From an uncultured Pseudovibrio sp. (lineage in GTDB: Bacteria; Pseudomonadota; Alphaproteobacteria; Rhizobiales; Stappiaceae): DNA of 35,344 nucleotides. The stretch spans positions 1 to 35,344 of the forward strand of contig CANNAV010000029.1 of NCBI GenBank assembly GCA_947502585.1. The letters run 5' to 3'. Shown piece after piece: positions 7,077 to 14,781 of this stretch. Below the pieces are notes generated by a model. That model saw only the letters and a list, made by a program, of their open reading frames with translations, was not told the DNA's origin and did no database searches. The stretch's first letter is position 1, and the number at the start of each line of letters is the position of its first letter. The position numbers were made by a program, and so were the translations under genes.

Positions 7077-8126
7077 TCAGCTGGATGGACCGTTGTCAAA
7101 ACCAACGATATCAACCAGTTCACTTGCTTTTGTACGCTGAGCAGCAATCTCGTTGAGAGAAACGTCATCAGCTTTAAAAGAACCCCAGGATGCAACCAGT
7201 TCAGATGGCGCAATACCAGGCTCCACTGGGTACTCAAAGTTCCTGGCAGCATAAATAGACTGGGCTTCATCGGAAGCGAGGAATTCCATCAGTTTTACAG
7301 CATTGTCTTTGTTTGGAGCGTTTTTGGCCAGAACCATGCCGGAGATGTTCACATGAGTACCGCGACCTTCGGTGTTCGGGAAGAGAATACGGGCCGACGC
7401 TGCCCAATCCTTCTGCTCAGGGTCTTTCTCGTTGGTCAGCATTTTGCCCATATAGTAGGTGTTGCCCAATGCGATGTCGCATTCGCCAGCAAATATGGAT
7501 TTAACCTGTGCCCGGTCATTGCCGGTCGGCTTACGAGCTAGGTTATCACGAACATCTTCCAGCCATTTCTGTGTTTCAGCTTCACCCTTGTGAGCAATCA
7601 TGGATGCAATCAGGCCGATGGAATAAACGTGCTGACCAGAGCGGGTGCAGAGACGGCCTTTCCACTTAGGATCAGCAAGCTCTTCATAGGTGATGCTATC
7701 TTGAGTAACGCGGTCTTTGGAAGCATAGATGACGCGGGCGCGAGTTGTTAGGCCGAACCAGTGGCCCTCAGAATCGCGCAAATTTGCCGGTATGTTGCCA
7801 TTGATGTTGTCGCTAAACACTGGCTGAGTCACGCCCAGGTCTTTCGCACCCTGCAGACGGCCAATGTCGACAGAAAGAAGAACGTCAGCCGGAGAGTTCT
7901 CCCCCTCAGCCTTCATGCGCTCGCCAAGGCCTTTCTTAGCGAAAACAATGTTAGCTTTGATGCCAGTTTCAGCAGTGAATGCATCAAGAAGTGGTTTGAT
8001 CAATTCTGGCTGGCGGTAAGAATAGATATTCACTTCGCTTTCTGCCTGAGCTGATGCGACCATACCGGCTGTACCAAGCGCAAAACCAGCTGCTGTCAGC
8101 CCAATTCCCTTAAACAACGACTTCAT
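7077..8126 (-). CDS. fbpA: Iron(III) ABC transporter, periplasmic binding protein (FbpA/FutA type)
   Basis: The 349-residue precursor has a Sec signal peptide (KSLFKG, a hydrophobic core, cut near 'ASAQA'). The mature protein starts 'ESEVNIYSYRQPELIKPLLDAF', as ferric binding proteins do, and has the paired tyrosines of 'GNTYYMGKML' that coordinate Fe(III) in FbpA relatives. Other family blocks are 'VLLSVDIGRLQGAKDLG' and 'GTHVNISGMVLAKNAPNKDNAVKLMEFL'. It should deliver iron to the permease encoded 33 bases downstream. The upstream region holds a good promoter with a RirA-type and an Irr-type site, which supports iron as substrate independently of homology. ATG 8126 follows GGAG by a normal distance. 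Confidence 0.9.
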   Translation of the reverse strand: MKSLFKGIGLTAAGFALGTAGMVASAQAESEVNIYSYRQPELIKPLLDAFTAETGIKANIVFAKKGLGERMKAEGENSPADVLLSVDIGRLQGAKDLGVTQPVFSDNINGNIPANLRDSEGHWFGLTTRARVIYASKDRVTQDSITYEELADPKWKGRLCTRSGQHVYSIGLIASMIAHKGEAETQKWLEDVRDNLARKPTGNDRAQVKSIFAGECDIALGNTYYMGKMLTNEKDPEQKDWAASARILFPNTEGRGTHVNISGMVLAKNAPNKDNAVKLMEFLASDEAQSIYAARNFEYPVEPGIAPSELVASWGSFKADDVSLNEIAAQRTKASELVDIVGFDNGPSS

Positions 8127-8181
8127 CGAAACATCTCCTGAGTGATCTGGTACGCGGTTGCAAACGCTTATCAGTTGCCGT

Positions 8182-8210
8182 TATATCGGAAACCTGACTT
8201 TCTCTGTCAA
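8182..8210 (-). promoter_or_regulatory. fbpA promoter overlapped by a RirA-type iron-rhodo box
   Basis: On the minus strand TTGACA (8210-8205) is followed after 17 bases by GATATA (8187-8182), a plausible sigma-70 promoter about 55 bases from the fbpA start. TGA-N9-TCA (8195-8209) is an exact match to the iron-rhodo-box pattern described for RirA in Rhizobiales, and it covers the -35 hexamer and spacer. Repression by iron-loaded RirA would fit. The pattern is short, so the call depends on its position in front of an iron gene. Confidence 0.55.
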
Positions 8211-8237
8211 CTATTAAACTGCGTGAAAACAATGAGA

Positions 8238-8250
8238 TAGAACGATTCTA
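8238..8250. promoter_or_regulatory. Irr-type ICE motif upstream of fbpA
   Basis: TAGAACGATTCTA is a perfect inverted repeat (TAGAA-N3-TTCTA), and AA follows on the right as in the Irr iron-control element. It lies about 28 bases upstream of the predicted -35 box, where an activator would sit. Irr acts when haem and iron are scarce, so it could raise fbpAB expression. The assignment is inferred from motif and context. Confidence 0.5.
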
Positions 8251-8422
8251 AACTGTGAAGTTCATCTTTTTAGGTGCTATCCGTCTGCAATTGCGAATAA
8301 TTTTCAATTGCGGAATATCTAAATCTCACAGGAAGTTTACTGACAAACTCAGAGTTGTTGTAAACAAACAAGTCTGAATTGAGAGCAAAGGCGGGCATTG
8401 TATGCGGAGCTGATTCCGATTT

Positions 8423-9391
8423 TCAGGCAATCGGAGTGTCCCCCTGCAACACACGTGCCATCCAGACGCGGTTTATGTTCTGCCCGCAGAGAATAAAAGA
8501 AGCCCTTTTGCCTTGCAGGTTGGCGCGCTCTTTTGAAAGGGCGGCCAGGCCAGCTGCTGCTGCACCCTCACAGGCATTGTGTGTTGTGCGATAGAGCAGG
8601 CGGATTGCTTCTGCAATTTCGTCCTCGCTGACCCGAATAACGCGCTCAGCACCTGATCTGATTAAGGCAAAAGCTTCTCGGGCCGGCCCCCGCACACAAA
8701 TTCCTTCAGCAAAGGTATTGGCGGAAGGAGTGAGTGTATACTCACCAGCTTCAATGGATCGTGCGCAACCATCCGCATTTTCTGCAACGACGCCGATGAT
8801 TTTCGTCTTCAGGCCAAAAAAGTCGCGCACAGATATTAGTCCGCATATACCAGTGCCCAGGCCAACAGGCACATAGATAGCATCCAGATCTTTAATTGCC
8901 CGGAAAATCTCAAGAGCGTAAGTCGCAGCTCCAAGAACAAGGTCATAATCAAAGCCGGGAGAGAGCACCTGCCTAGAATCCTCGGCCATCTGGCATGCGA
9001 AACTATGTGCTTCCTCAAAGTCTTTGCCATGCTCAATCAGAAACGCGCCGTAGCTTTGGATGGCCCCTGTTATTTCACTGGATGTGCCTTGAGGAACGAC
9101 GATAGCAGCTCGTTGGTGCAGCATCTTTGCTGCCCACGCCATGCCCAGCCCAAAGTTACCGCGTGTGGCTGCAACAAAACTTGTGGAGCTGATATGCCGC
9201 TGTGATTGGCGCAAGAGGTAAACTAGGGCGCACCGGGCTTTGAATGACCCGGTGGGCGCGTGGTTTTCGTGCTTGATGAAGACTTCGCAGCCCAGGGCCT
9301 CATTCAGCAAGGGCCAGCTGTAAAACGCCGTTGGGGCCATATGGCGCCGCAGCTCTTGCGAGGCATCTTCCAAAGCAGCCAGTGTGAGCAT
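8423..9391 (-). CDS. PLP-dependent threonine/serine dehydratase-like enzyme
   Basis: This fold-type II PLP enzyme has 322 residues. Near the N-terminus 'HENHAPTGSFKARCAL' supplies the Schiff-base lysine (SFKAR). 'AATRGNFGLGMAWAA' is the substrate and cofactor loop, and 'YVPVGLGTGICGLI' the phosphate-binding glycine loop. There is no ACT domain, so it is of the catabolic, not allosteric, type. Relatives deaminate L-threonine or L-serine, or act on hydroxyaspartate or in ectoine breakdown; the substrate is not certain. The ATG at 9391 is chosen because GGAG lies six bases before it; the longer frame begins with TTG and has no ribosome site. It starts 39 bases after the histidine kinase stop on the same strand and is probably cotranscribed with it. 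Confidence 0.8.
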   Translation of the reverse strand: MLTLAALEDASQELRRHMAPTAFYSWPLLNEALGCEVFIKHENHAPTGSFKARCALVYLLRQSQRHISSTSFVAATRGNFGLGMAWAAKMLHQRAAIVVPQGTSSEITGAIQSYGAFLIEHGKDFEEAHSFACQMAEDSRQVLSPGFDYDLVLGAATYALEIFRAIKDLDAIYVPVGLGTGICGLISVRDFFGLKTKIIGVVAENADGCARSIEAGEYTLTPSANTFAEGICVRGPAREAFALIRSGAERVIRVSEDEIAEAIRLLYRTTHNACEGAAAAGLAALSKERANLQGKRASFILCGQNINRVWMARVLQGDTPIA

Positions 9392-9430
9392 GTAATTCTC
9401 CAGCAATGGTCAAGCCGCCACAGGAGCGCG

Positions 9431-12400
9431 CTACTCGGCGAGAACTCGCTGAGGTGGGAAAGTCACTTCCGCCAGCGTACCTTCATCCTCTTCAGAATTT
9501 ATGGAAAACGAAGCACGGTTCGCTTCCACCAGGGCTTTGGTTAATGGAAGACCAAGACCAGACCCTTCTGTTGAAGCAGAGGCATTAAGGCGGCGGAACG
9601 GTTGAAGTGCAGCTTCAAGATCAGCCTTCGACATGCCGTGGCCAGTATCCCGAAAACGCAAGTGTACTTCACCATTCGGATCAAGCACAAGTGAAATGAT
9701 CACCTGACCGCCGGACCGGTTGAACTTGATGGCATTGGACAGCAGGTTCAGTGTGATCTGGCGCAGCGTTTTGGGATCCGCCACGATATTTGGAACAGAA
9801 AGAGGTGCACTTGCACGAATAATCACTCGCTGATCATTCGCCTGTGGTTGCAGCAGTGCCACGCATTCATTGATGATGTCGGCTGCGGAAACGGCCTCAA
9901 ACGCCAGATCCACCTTGCCAGCTTCAATTTTGGCCAGATCAAGCAAGTCGTTGATCAGCGTCAGCATATGCGAGCAGGAACGATGTATATCACGCGCATA
10001 CTCTTTGTAACGCATATTCCCCATCTCGCCAAAACGCTCTTCCTGCATCACTTCTGAAAACCCGATCACCGCATTGAGCGGTGTGCGGATTTCATGGCTG
10101 ATTTTAGCCAAGTATTCGGACTTATAAGTGTTGGCTTTCTCTGCTTTATACCGGGCATTCACCAACTCTTCTTCAGCTTGTTTGAATTGAGTGATATCGC
10201 GCAGTACGGCGCAGAAAAGCTGTTCGTTTGCGTGGCTGACACGTCCCATGCTCAGGAAGGTTGGGAAGATATCACCGTCCAGCGTCTGGCAAATGACCTC
10301 ACGCCCGTCATTGAGGACGCTGGAGATGCCATTGGCGACCAATCCGTCCAGATAATCCAGCGCTGCAATGTGGCTCTCACCCGCAAGGAAGGTTGTAAAT
10401 GGAGCGCCAGGTAAATCATCTTTGCTGGCATTGAACAGAGCTTCTGCTGAGTGATTTGCGCTGCGGATGGTGCCGTGTTGATCCATCACAAGCACACCAT
10501 CTGTCGCAGTCGCGAGAACGGTTTCCAATTCTTCTATGCGCGCGTGCAGATGTTTAACCTGAGTCTCAGCGCCAGTTGGAGCGTGAACTCGGGACGCAGC
10601 TGAAGTTTCGTCCGTTACAGCTTCACCCTGCATTTTCTCCACGACCGAAATCATGAGCGCCTGCGTGCCATTCCAGGGCACAGCATGCATTCGTGCATCA
10701 ACGGAAAGCACACCACCTTCTGCAAGCCGCACATGGACCACTCGATCAACAGTCTGAGAGCTTGGAGTAGGGCACTCTTCCGGCTCTGCGAAAATCGCCT
10801 CGAGCCCGCCCGCTTCATTCAACCCCTCAAAGCGTTCGTAACCAAGCAGCTCAAGTAGGGTGTCGTTCGCATAAACAACGTCGCGGTCGCGAACAATGGC
10901 GACCCCAATCGGAAGACGATCCAGTAGACGCGGATCGATTGGAGCTACAATTGGCTTGTCAGGAATACGTCCTGTTTTTTCACGGGCGCGTTCCGCAGCT
11001 TCTTCGATATCTGGTGGAACACGTGGCAGAACCACATGGGTTACATTGTCCTGCTCTGGCTCAGCCTCAAGGGATTTATCGTGCACAACTGGTTCTGCGG
11101 GCAGCTGAATAATGTTGTCAGCTTTAGCCGCTGTTGCAGGCTTCGGTTCTTCGTGGACTTCCGCTTCAATCACATCAGTTTGAGCTACAGCGATGGCTGC
11201 AGTCTCATCGGGTGTAGCAGAAATTATTTTTACGGTTTCAACATGTGCGGGAATCGCGGATTGTTCATCCTTCTTCTCAGTGCTCAATGCCCGTGCGATC
11301 TTGTCGAAGGCGTCTTGCTCTGGTTTGGAAAGTCCTGCATTCTCTCTTGGAACAGGATGCTTATCTACCAGCCGGACAATACTGTTGGTCAACTCAGCAA
11401 GGCTGCGTGGTCCGGTTCTGACTTTCCTTTGTGGTGCGTCGGGTAAGTTTGCAATAGCGCGCTCAAAATCATCATTACTGGTTGGCCTGGGAGTTGATGG
11501 GTCAGCGCTTATCTGTTCTGCCGTCTCCGGAGTGATTTTCTCAGTAAACTTTCCTTCAAATGCCTGCAGATAAGCTTCTTTTTTCACGTGCTCAGGACCA
11601 TCTGAAGCGGGCCTGGCCTGGTCAGCTAATTCTGGCTCAGATACATCTTCTTGCTGCGCCTCGACCTCAACAGGAGCGGCAAACTCAAGAGGAGCTGCCT
11701 GGTCGTGAAGGGCATCCGCATCCGTCACTTGATCGAAGCCCTCATTTTCCTCAACAGCAATTACTCCTTCCTCATGAAGGAAGTGCAAGCCATTCTCATC
11801 GCACTGTTTGTCTGGTGCAGATAAATCAGCTTCCGTCTCTACCTCAGGCTCAATGGCCTCTTCAGCCATCACCTCTTTACGCGGATCAGGCCCGGGAGAA
11901 GTTTCGGGCTCAGGGTGTTCGGCATCCCCAACTATCCCCTGTGAGTCTTCCTCTGCATCCTCACTGAAGTCAACAATCAGCTCCGGTATCTCAGGCTCAC
12001 TCTGCAAAAAACCTGGAGCAGTAATGGCATGGACCAGCGACGCATCAGGAATTTCAGGAACCTGATGCGTTTCTGTCTCAATCGGCGCGTCTATTGCCGC
12101 GATATCTTCCTGCACAAATCCTTCAGGCTGATCATGCTCAAGCGTTAGTCCAATATCAGGCGCACTGCCAGAGAGTTCTGTCGGTGCCTGTGCGGAGGTA
12201 GCTTCAGTGCCTTCACTTTCCTCTCTCAAAGCGGCTTGCAATTTGGTCAGGACTGCAAGCGGATCGACCGGTTCCTCTGATTTCTTTGCATCGACGCTGC
12301 GGATAACCCCAAACCCGCGCAAGCCGTTATACTCACCTGATTTTGTTTCCACCGGTTGAGCGGACAAATCGAGAGGAACAACCTTGTTGGAATTGCAGGC

Positions 12401-12643
12401 AGGCCAAAGCAGTGTTACGCCGCTGAGGGCGCGTTGCTTTTTTATTGCCTTTGAAGCCGCCGGGACTCTGCCCATCCTCAGCTTCTTGCGGACAACATCA
12501 AACGGGAGGCCTATCAGCGCGGCATCCTGAGGGCCTAAAAGCTCGGCGAATTCCTTTGAGAAGCTACGAAAACAGCCGTTTCGGTCCAGCTCCCAAGTGA
12601 AGCGGATCGGCCGTTGTCGGCGTTTGAAGACAAAGTCAGCCAC
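9431..12643 (-). CDS. Cytoplasmic PAS-domain sensor histidine kinase (PdhS/PleC/DivJ-like)
   Basis: The 1070-residue protein has no membrane segment. Residues about 1-115 form a PAS-like start ('RFTWELDRNGCFRSFSKEFAELLG'). Residues about 115-560 are an acidic Glu/Ala/Pro-rich linker of low complexity. PAS domains lie at about 569-672 and 710-820, a short coiled coil between them, HisKA at 840-905 with the phospho-acceptor His850 in 'SHEIRTPLN', and HATPase at 955-1065 with the N-box 'NLLSNAIKF', 'DTGHGM' and 'GSGLGL'. The 'GFSEVMQEERFG' block after the H-box is typical of the PdhS/PleC/DivJ group, which phosphorylates DivK and controls polarity and cell division in Alphaproteobacteria. No receiver domain is present. 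The start is GTG at 12643 with AGGGA upstream. The linker is much longer than in many relatives. The DivK link is inferred. Confidence 0.85.
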   Translation of the reverse strand: MADFVFKRRQRPIRFTWELDRNGCFRSFSKEFAELLGPQDAALIGLPFDVVRKKLRMGRVPAASKAIKKQRALSGVTLLWPACNSNKVVPLDLSAQPVETKSGEYNGLRGFGVIRSVDAKKSEEPVDPLAVLTKLQAALREESEGTEATSAQAPTELSGSAPDIGLTLEHDQPEGFVQEDIAAIDAPIETETHQVPEIPDASLVHAITAPGFLQSEPEIPELIVDFSEDAEEDSQGIVGDAEHPEPETSPGPDPRKEVMAEEAIEPEVETEADLSAPDKQCDENGLHFLHEEGVIAVEENEGFDQVTDADALHDQAAPLEFAAPVEVEAQQEDVSEPELADQARPASDGPEHVKKEAYLQAFEGKFTEKITPETAEQISADPSTPRPTSNDDFERAIANLPDAPQRKVRTGPRSLAELTNSIVRLVDKHPVPRENAGLSKPEQDAFDKIARALSTEKKDEQSAIPAHVETVKIISATPDETAAIAVAQTDVIEAEVHEEPKPATAAKADNIIQLPAEPVVHDKSLEAEPEQDNVTHVVLPRVPPDIEEAAERAREKTGRIPDKPIVAPIDPRLLDRLPIGVAIVRDRDVVYANDTLLELLGYERFEGLNEAGGLEAIFAEPEECPTPSSQTVDRVVHVRLAEGGVLSVDARMHAVPWNGTQALMISVVEKMQGEAVTDETSAASRVHAPTGAETQVKHLHARIEELETVLATATDGVLVMDQHGTIRSANHSAEALFNASKDDLPGAPFTTFLAGESHIAALDYLDGLVANGISSVLNDGREVICQTLDGDIFPTFLSMGRVSHANEQLFCAVLRDITQFKQAEEELVNARYKAEKANTYKSEYLAKISHEIRTPLNAVIGFSEVMQEERFGEMGNMRYKEYARDIHRSCSHMLTLINDLLDLAKIEAGKVDLAFEAVSAADIINECVALLQPQANDQRVIIRASAPLSVPNIVADPKTLRQITLNLLSNAIKFNRSGGQVIISLVLDPNGEVHLRFRDTGHGMSKADLEAALQPFRRLNASASTEGSGLGLPLTKALVEANRASFSINSEEDEGTLAEVTFPPQRVLAE

Positions 12644-13202
12644 GAGCTCGGTCCCTACTCTTAAGGTTTCCCAAAAAGGGGTTAGTTGAGAAACGCACTC
12701 TACACTCTTTCACAGGCACCTGGACACATAATTGGCGGTGCTATCAAATGATATAGGGTTTGAAGCGGGCATGTAAGCGACTTCAGCGGTTTTGCTGTAG
12801 GCTTACTAAAGAAACCTGCCTCAATTTATAAGGGGTAGATTTTCCCAATTATAGCCCAACCCTACTTTATCTGTAAGCTTTGAAAAACCATAGCCTGCCA
12901 TTTATGGTACCTGCCCACCGGCATTTTCAAAAGCTAAATCCTGATAAAAGCTTAGACTTTAACAGATGCGTGCCGATGTTCGCCTCTGTTAATTCCAACA
13001 GGTACGAGCCACTCAATTATCCCCCCGGTCTACGTATACTTAAAGGACCGTAAACCGCAATACTCGTCTAAGCTCCTATTTTCTTTCCCTATGGTTAAGT
13101 ATAGCATTGCCATACCAGAGTAAATGAATTGCAAACAGGGGAGGGAGCAGGCCCTTCCACAATATGAATGAAACCTTAGTCAACAATGGTGGAGGCTTGA
13201 GC
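12644..13202. other. Gene-free stretch with two stem-loops
   Basis: No coding frame is convincing here. Two strong inverted repeats stand out. At 12773-12806 GTAAGC pairs with GCTTAC, and inside it CAGC (12784-12787) pairs with GCTG around GGTTTT. At 12961-12990 AACAGA-T-GCG pairs with CGC-C-TCTGTT with one mismatch around a 10-base loop. Neither is followed by a T run on either strand, so they are not simple terminators. The stretch should also hold the promoters of the kinase (leftward) and phasin 1 (rightward). Confidence 0.5.
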
Positions 13203-13589
13203 ATGGTTGATACAAAAGTGCCTTTTGAAGTTTCAGATCAAATGCGCGAATTTGCTGATCGAAGCATTGATCAGGCACGTAAGGCTTTTGATAATTTCAT
13301 GGGTGCAACCGAAAATGCGGTTAGCAGCATGGAAGATGTGTCAAGCACAATGCATGTGGGGTCTTCAGACATGCACCGTCAGGCTCTTTCATTTGCCGAA
13401 CAAAATGTGAATTCTGCTTTTGAGTTGGCGCAGCGCATGTTTCAGGCGCGCGACATGGATGAACTCGTAAGCTTGCAGCAAGAGTACTTGCACAAACAGG
13501 TGGAGCAAAGTGGAGCACAAATGCGTGAGATGGGAGAAAAGGCTTCTCTCACTGTTAAAGACGCAGCCAAAAAAGTGGGAGATTTATGA
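13203..13589 (+). CDS. Phasin 1 (PHA granule-associated protein)
   Basis: The protein has 128 residues, is soluble and almost wholly helical, with no signal peptide. The text 'VPFEVSDQMREFADRSIDQARKAFDNFMGATENAVSSMED' followed by 'ALSFAEQNVNSAFELAQRMFQARDMDELVSLQQEYLHKQVEQ' is the standard Phasin_2 pattern, including the 'AKDxxExxxLQxxFxxxQ'-like block. Phasins coat polyhydroxyalkanoate granules and control their number and size. I chose ATG 13203 because GGAGG lies seven bases before it; ATG 13164 has no ribosome site. A second phasin gene follows 306 bases downstream. Confidence 0.85.
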   Translation: MVDTKVPFEVSDQMREFADRSIDQARKAFDNFMGATENAVSSMEDVSSTMHVGSSDMHRQALSFAEQNVNSAFELAQRMFQARDMDELVSLQQEYLHKQVEQSGAQMREMGEKASLTVKDAAKKVGDL

Positions 13590-13644
13590 GGAAGTCTGAA
13601 TTCCAGGGAAGGACTGAATTCCTGCTCCCATAGAAGGTGAAATG

Positions 13645-13660
13645 AGGCGTAACAACGCCT
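13645..13660. other. Short stem-loop after phasin 1
   Basis: AGGCGT pairs perfectly with ACGCCT around AACA, 55 bases after the phasin 1 stop. No T run follows, so it is at best a weak terminator or a 3'-end stabiliser of the phasin 1 message. Confidence 0.3.
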
Positions 13661-13767
13661 TGTCGGGAGATGCTATTGAAACCCTCCGCTGCAAAGCTGT
13701 GATTTGCAACACCTGAATTAAAAAAGTTTTCTTCTACGTTTCAGGAGCTTAAACAGGGTCAGCGGTG

Positions 13768-13813
13768 CTGCGATGCAAAAAAATGTTGCAATGCACAAAA
13801 TACCTTCTATATT
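13768..13813 (+). promoter_or_regulatory. Phasin 2 promoter with two PhaR-like boxes
   Basis: CTGCGATGCA (13768-13777) and TTGCAATGCA (13786-13795) both contain TGC-N3-GCA, with centres 18 bases apart, so they face the same side of the helix. This resembles the TGC-rich CTGC-N3-GCAG sites bound by PhaR, the PHA-responsive repressor of phasin genes, in Paracoccus and Rhodobacter. The second box overlaps the -35-like TTGCAA (13786-13791), which is followed after 16 bases by TATATT (13808-13813). A PhaR gene is not in the window. Confidence 0.5.
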
Positions 13814-13895
13814 AATCTCAGGTTGACTTAGGGAGAGGCAGTTCTCTCCCTCTTGATCCTTTATGTTTCTCCCAGGACGATAAGGAGCATTCCCA

Positions 13896-14399
13896 ATGAC
13901 TACCGCGAAAATGACTACTGCGAAATCAGAGAGGAAGACTGAAGAGGCTGCTCCCAAAGCTGCCAGGTCTGTAGAAAACGAGGTGTTTGCAATGAACAAG
14001 ATGGAAGTGCCTGCTTTTATCCAGGAAATGACCGAAAAGAGCGTTGATAAAGCTCGTGAAGGTTATGCCAAAGTAAAGTCTGCTTCTGAAGATGCAAGTG
14101 CAATGATTGAAGCGACCCTGGAAGTGACCCGTGACAGCTTCATGGAAATCAATCTGAAAGCGGTCGACGCAGCGAAAGACAATTCCGAAGCTGCATTCTC
14201 TCACATTCGTGACATGTTCAGCGTGAAGAGCTTGTCTGAAGCGATCGAACTTCAGTCTGCATACAGCCGCAAACAGTACGATGCGATGAGCCAGCAGGTT
14301 AAAGAGATGCAGGAAACTGCAACGAAACTGGCAGCCACGATGTCTAAGCCTGCCAAAGATGCTTTCGATAAATCTATAAAAGAAATGAAACTGGCATAA
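13896..14399 (+). CDS. Phasin 2 (PHA granule-associated protein)
   Basis: The 167-residue helical, soluble protein starts with a basic, Ala/Lys/Thr-rich tail of about 30 residues including the repeat 'MTTAKMTTAKS'. The phasin domain follows: 'VPAFIQEMTEKSVDKAREGYAKVKSASEDASAMIEATLEV', then 'AAFSHIRDMFSVKSLSEAIELQSAYSRKQYDAMSQQ'. The last part is the usual phasin 'SLxEaielQsxyxrkQ' block. AAGGAG eight bases before ATG 13896 supports this start. It is the larger, better-conserved of the pair and has a PhaR-like operator in its promoter, so it is probably the PHA-regulated phasin. The basic N-terminal tail could bind DNA, as some phasin-like proteins do, but that is speculation. Confidence 0.85.
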   Translation: MTTAKMTTAKSERKTEEAAPKAARSVENEVFAMNKMEVPAFIQEMTEKSVDKAREGYAKVKSASEDASAMIEATLEVTRDSFMEINLKAVDAAKDNSEAAFSHIRDMFSVKSLSEAIELQSAYSRKQYDAMSQQVKEMQETATKLAATMSKPAKDAFDKSIKEMKLA

Positions 14400-14626
14400 T
14401 TCAGGCTAAATTTTTCAGGAACATACATATCCTCCCGATTGGATTGCACCGCAATTTGTAACTCTTACGGGGGGATTTTGTCTTTAAGCCTCTGAAAAAT
14501 AGAGTGAACCCCTGATAGAAGTGGTTAAAAGGCGATTTTCCATCAGTGCTGTGGATTTTTTCATTTTGATGTTTCAAGGGCCTTGCCAACCTCAAAAATT
14601 ATACCTATGTTCCGCGCCACTGGCAT

Positions 14627-14703
14627 GCAGACGTAGCTCAGTTGGTTAGAGCGTCGGATTGTGGCTCCGAAGGTCGGTGGTTCAAATCCACTCGTCTGTA
14701 CCA
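14627..14703 (+). tRNA. tRNA-His (GTG)
   Basis: The 77-base cloverleaf has acceptor arms GCAGACG and CGTCTGT, D-arm AGCTCAGTTGGTTAGAGC, anticodon stem TCGGA/TCCGA around TTGTGGC (anticodon GTG), and T-arm GGTGG TTCAAAT CCACT. CCA is encoded. Base 73 is A, and the base before position 1 is T, so there is no genomic G-1. Lack of G-1 together with A73 is the known alphaproteobacterial form of tRNA-His. Confidence 0.95.
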
Positions 14704-14781
14704 TCTCCCCTTGAGACACCATAGTGAGATAGAGGAGAACCTGTGCTTCGCCAGTTTTTCCTGATTTTCTGAAATGGTTTC

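Noticed and set aside
6870..7541. A 223-codon plus-strand frame across the fbpB/fbpA junction
   Set aside because: It is antisense to two well-supported iron transport genes and reads as no known family.
9848..12065. Several open frames of 70-136 codons on the plus strand opposite the histidine kinase
   Set aside because: They are shadows of the kinase's biased codons: no family text, no ribosome sites, and the kinase frame itself is unambiguous.
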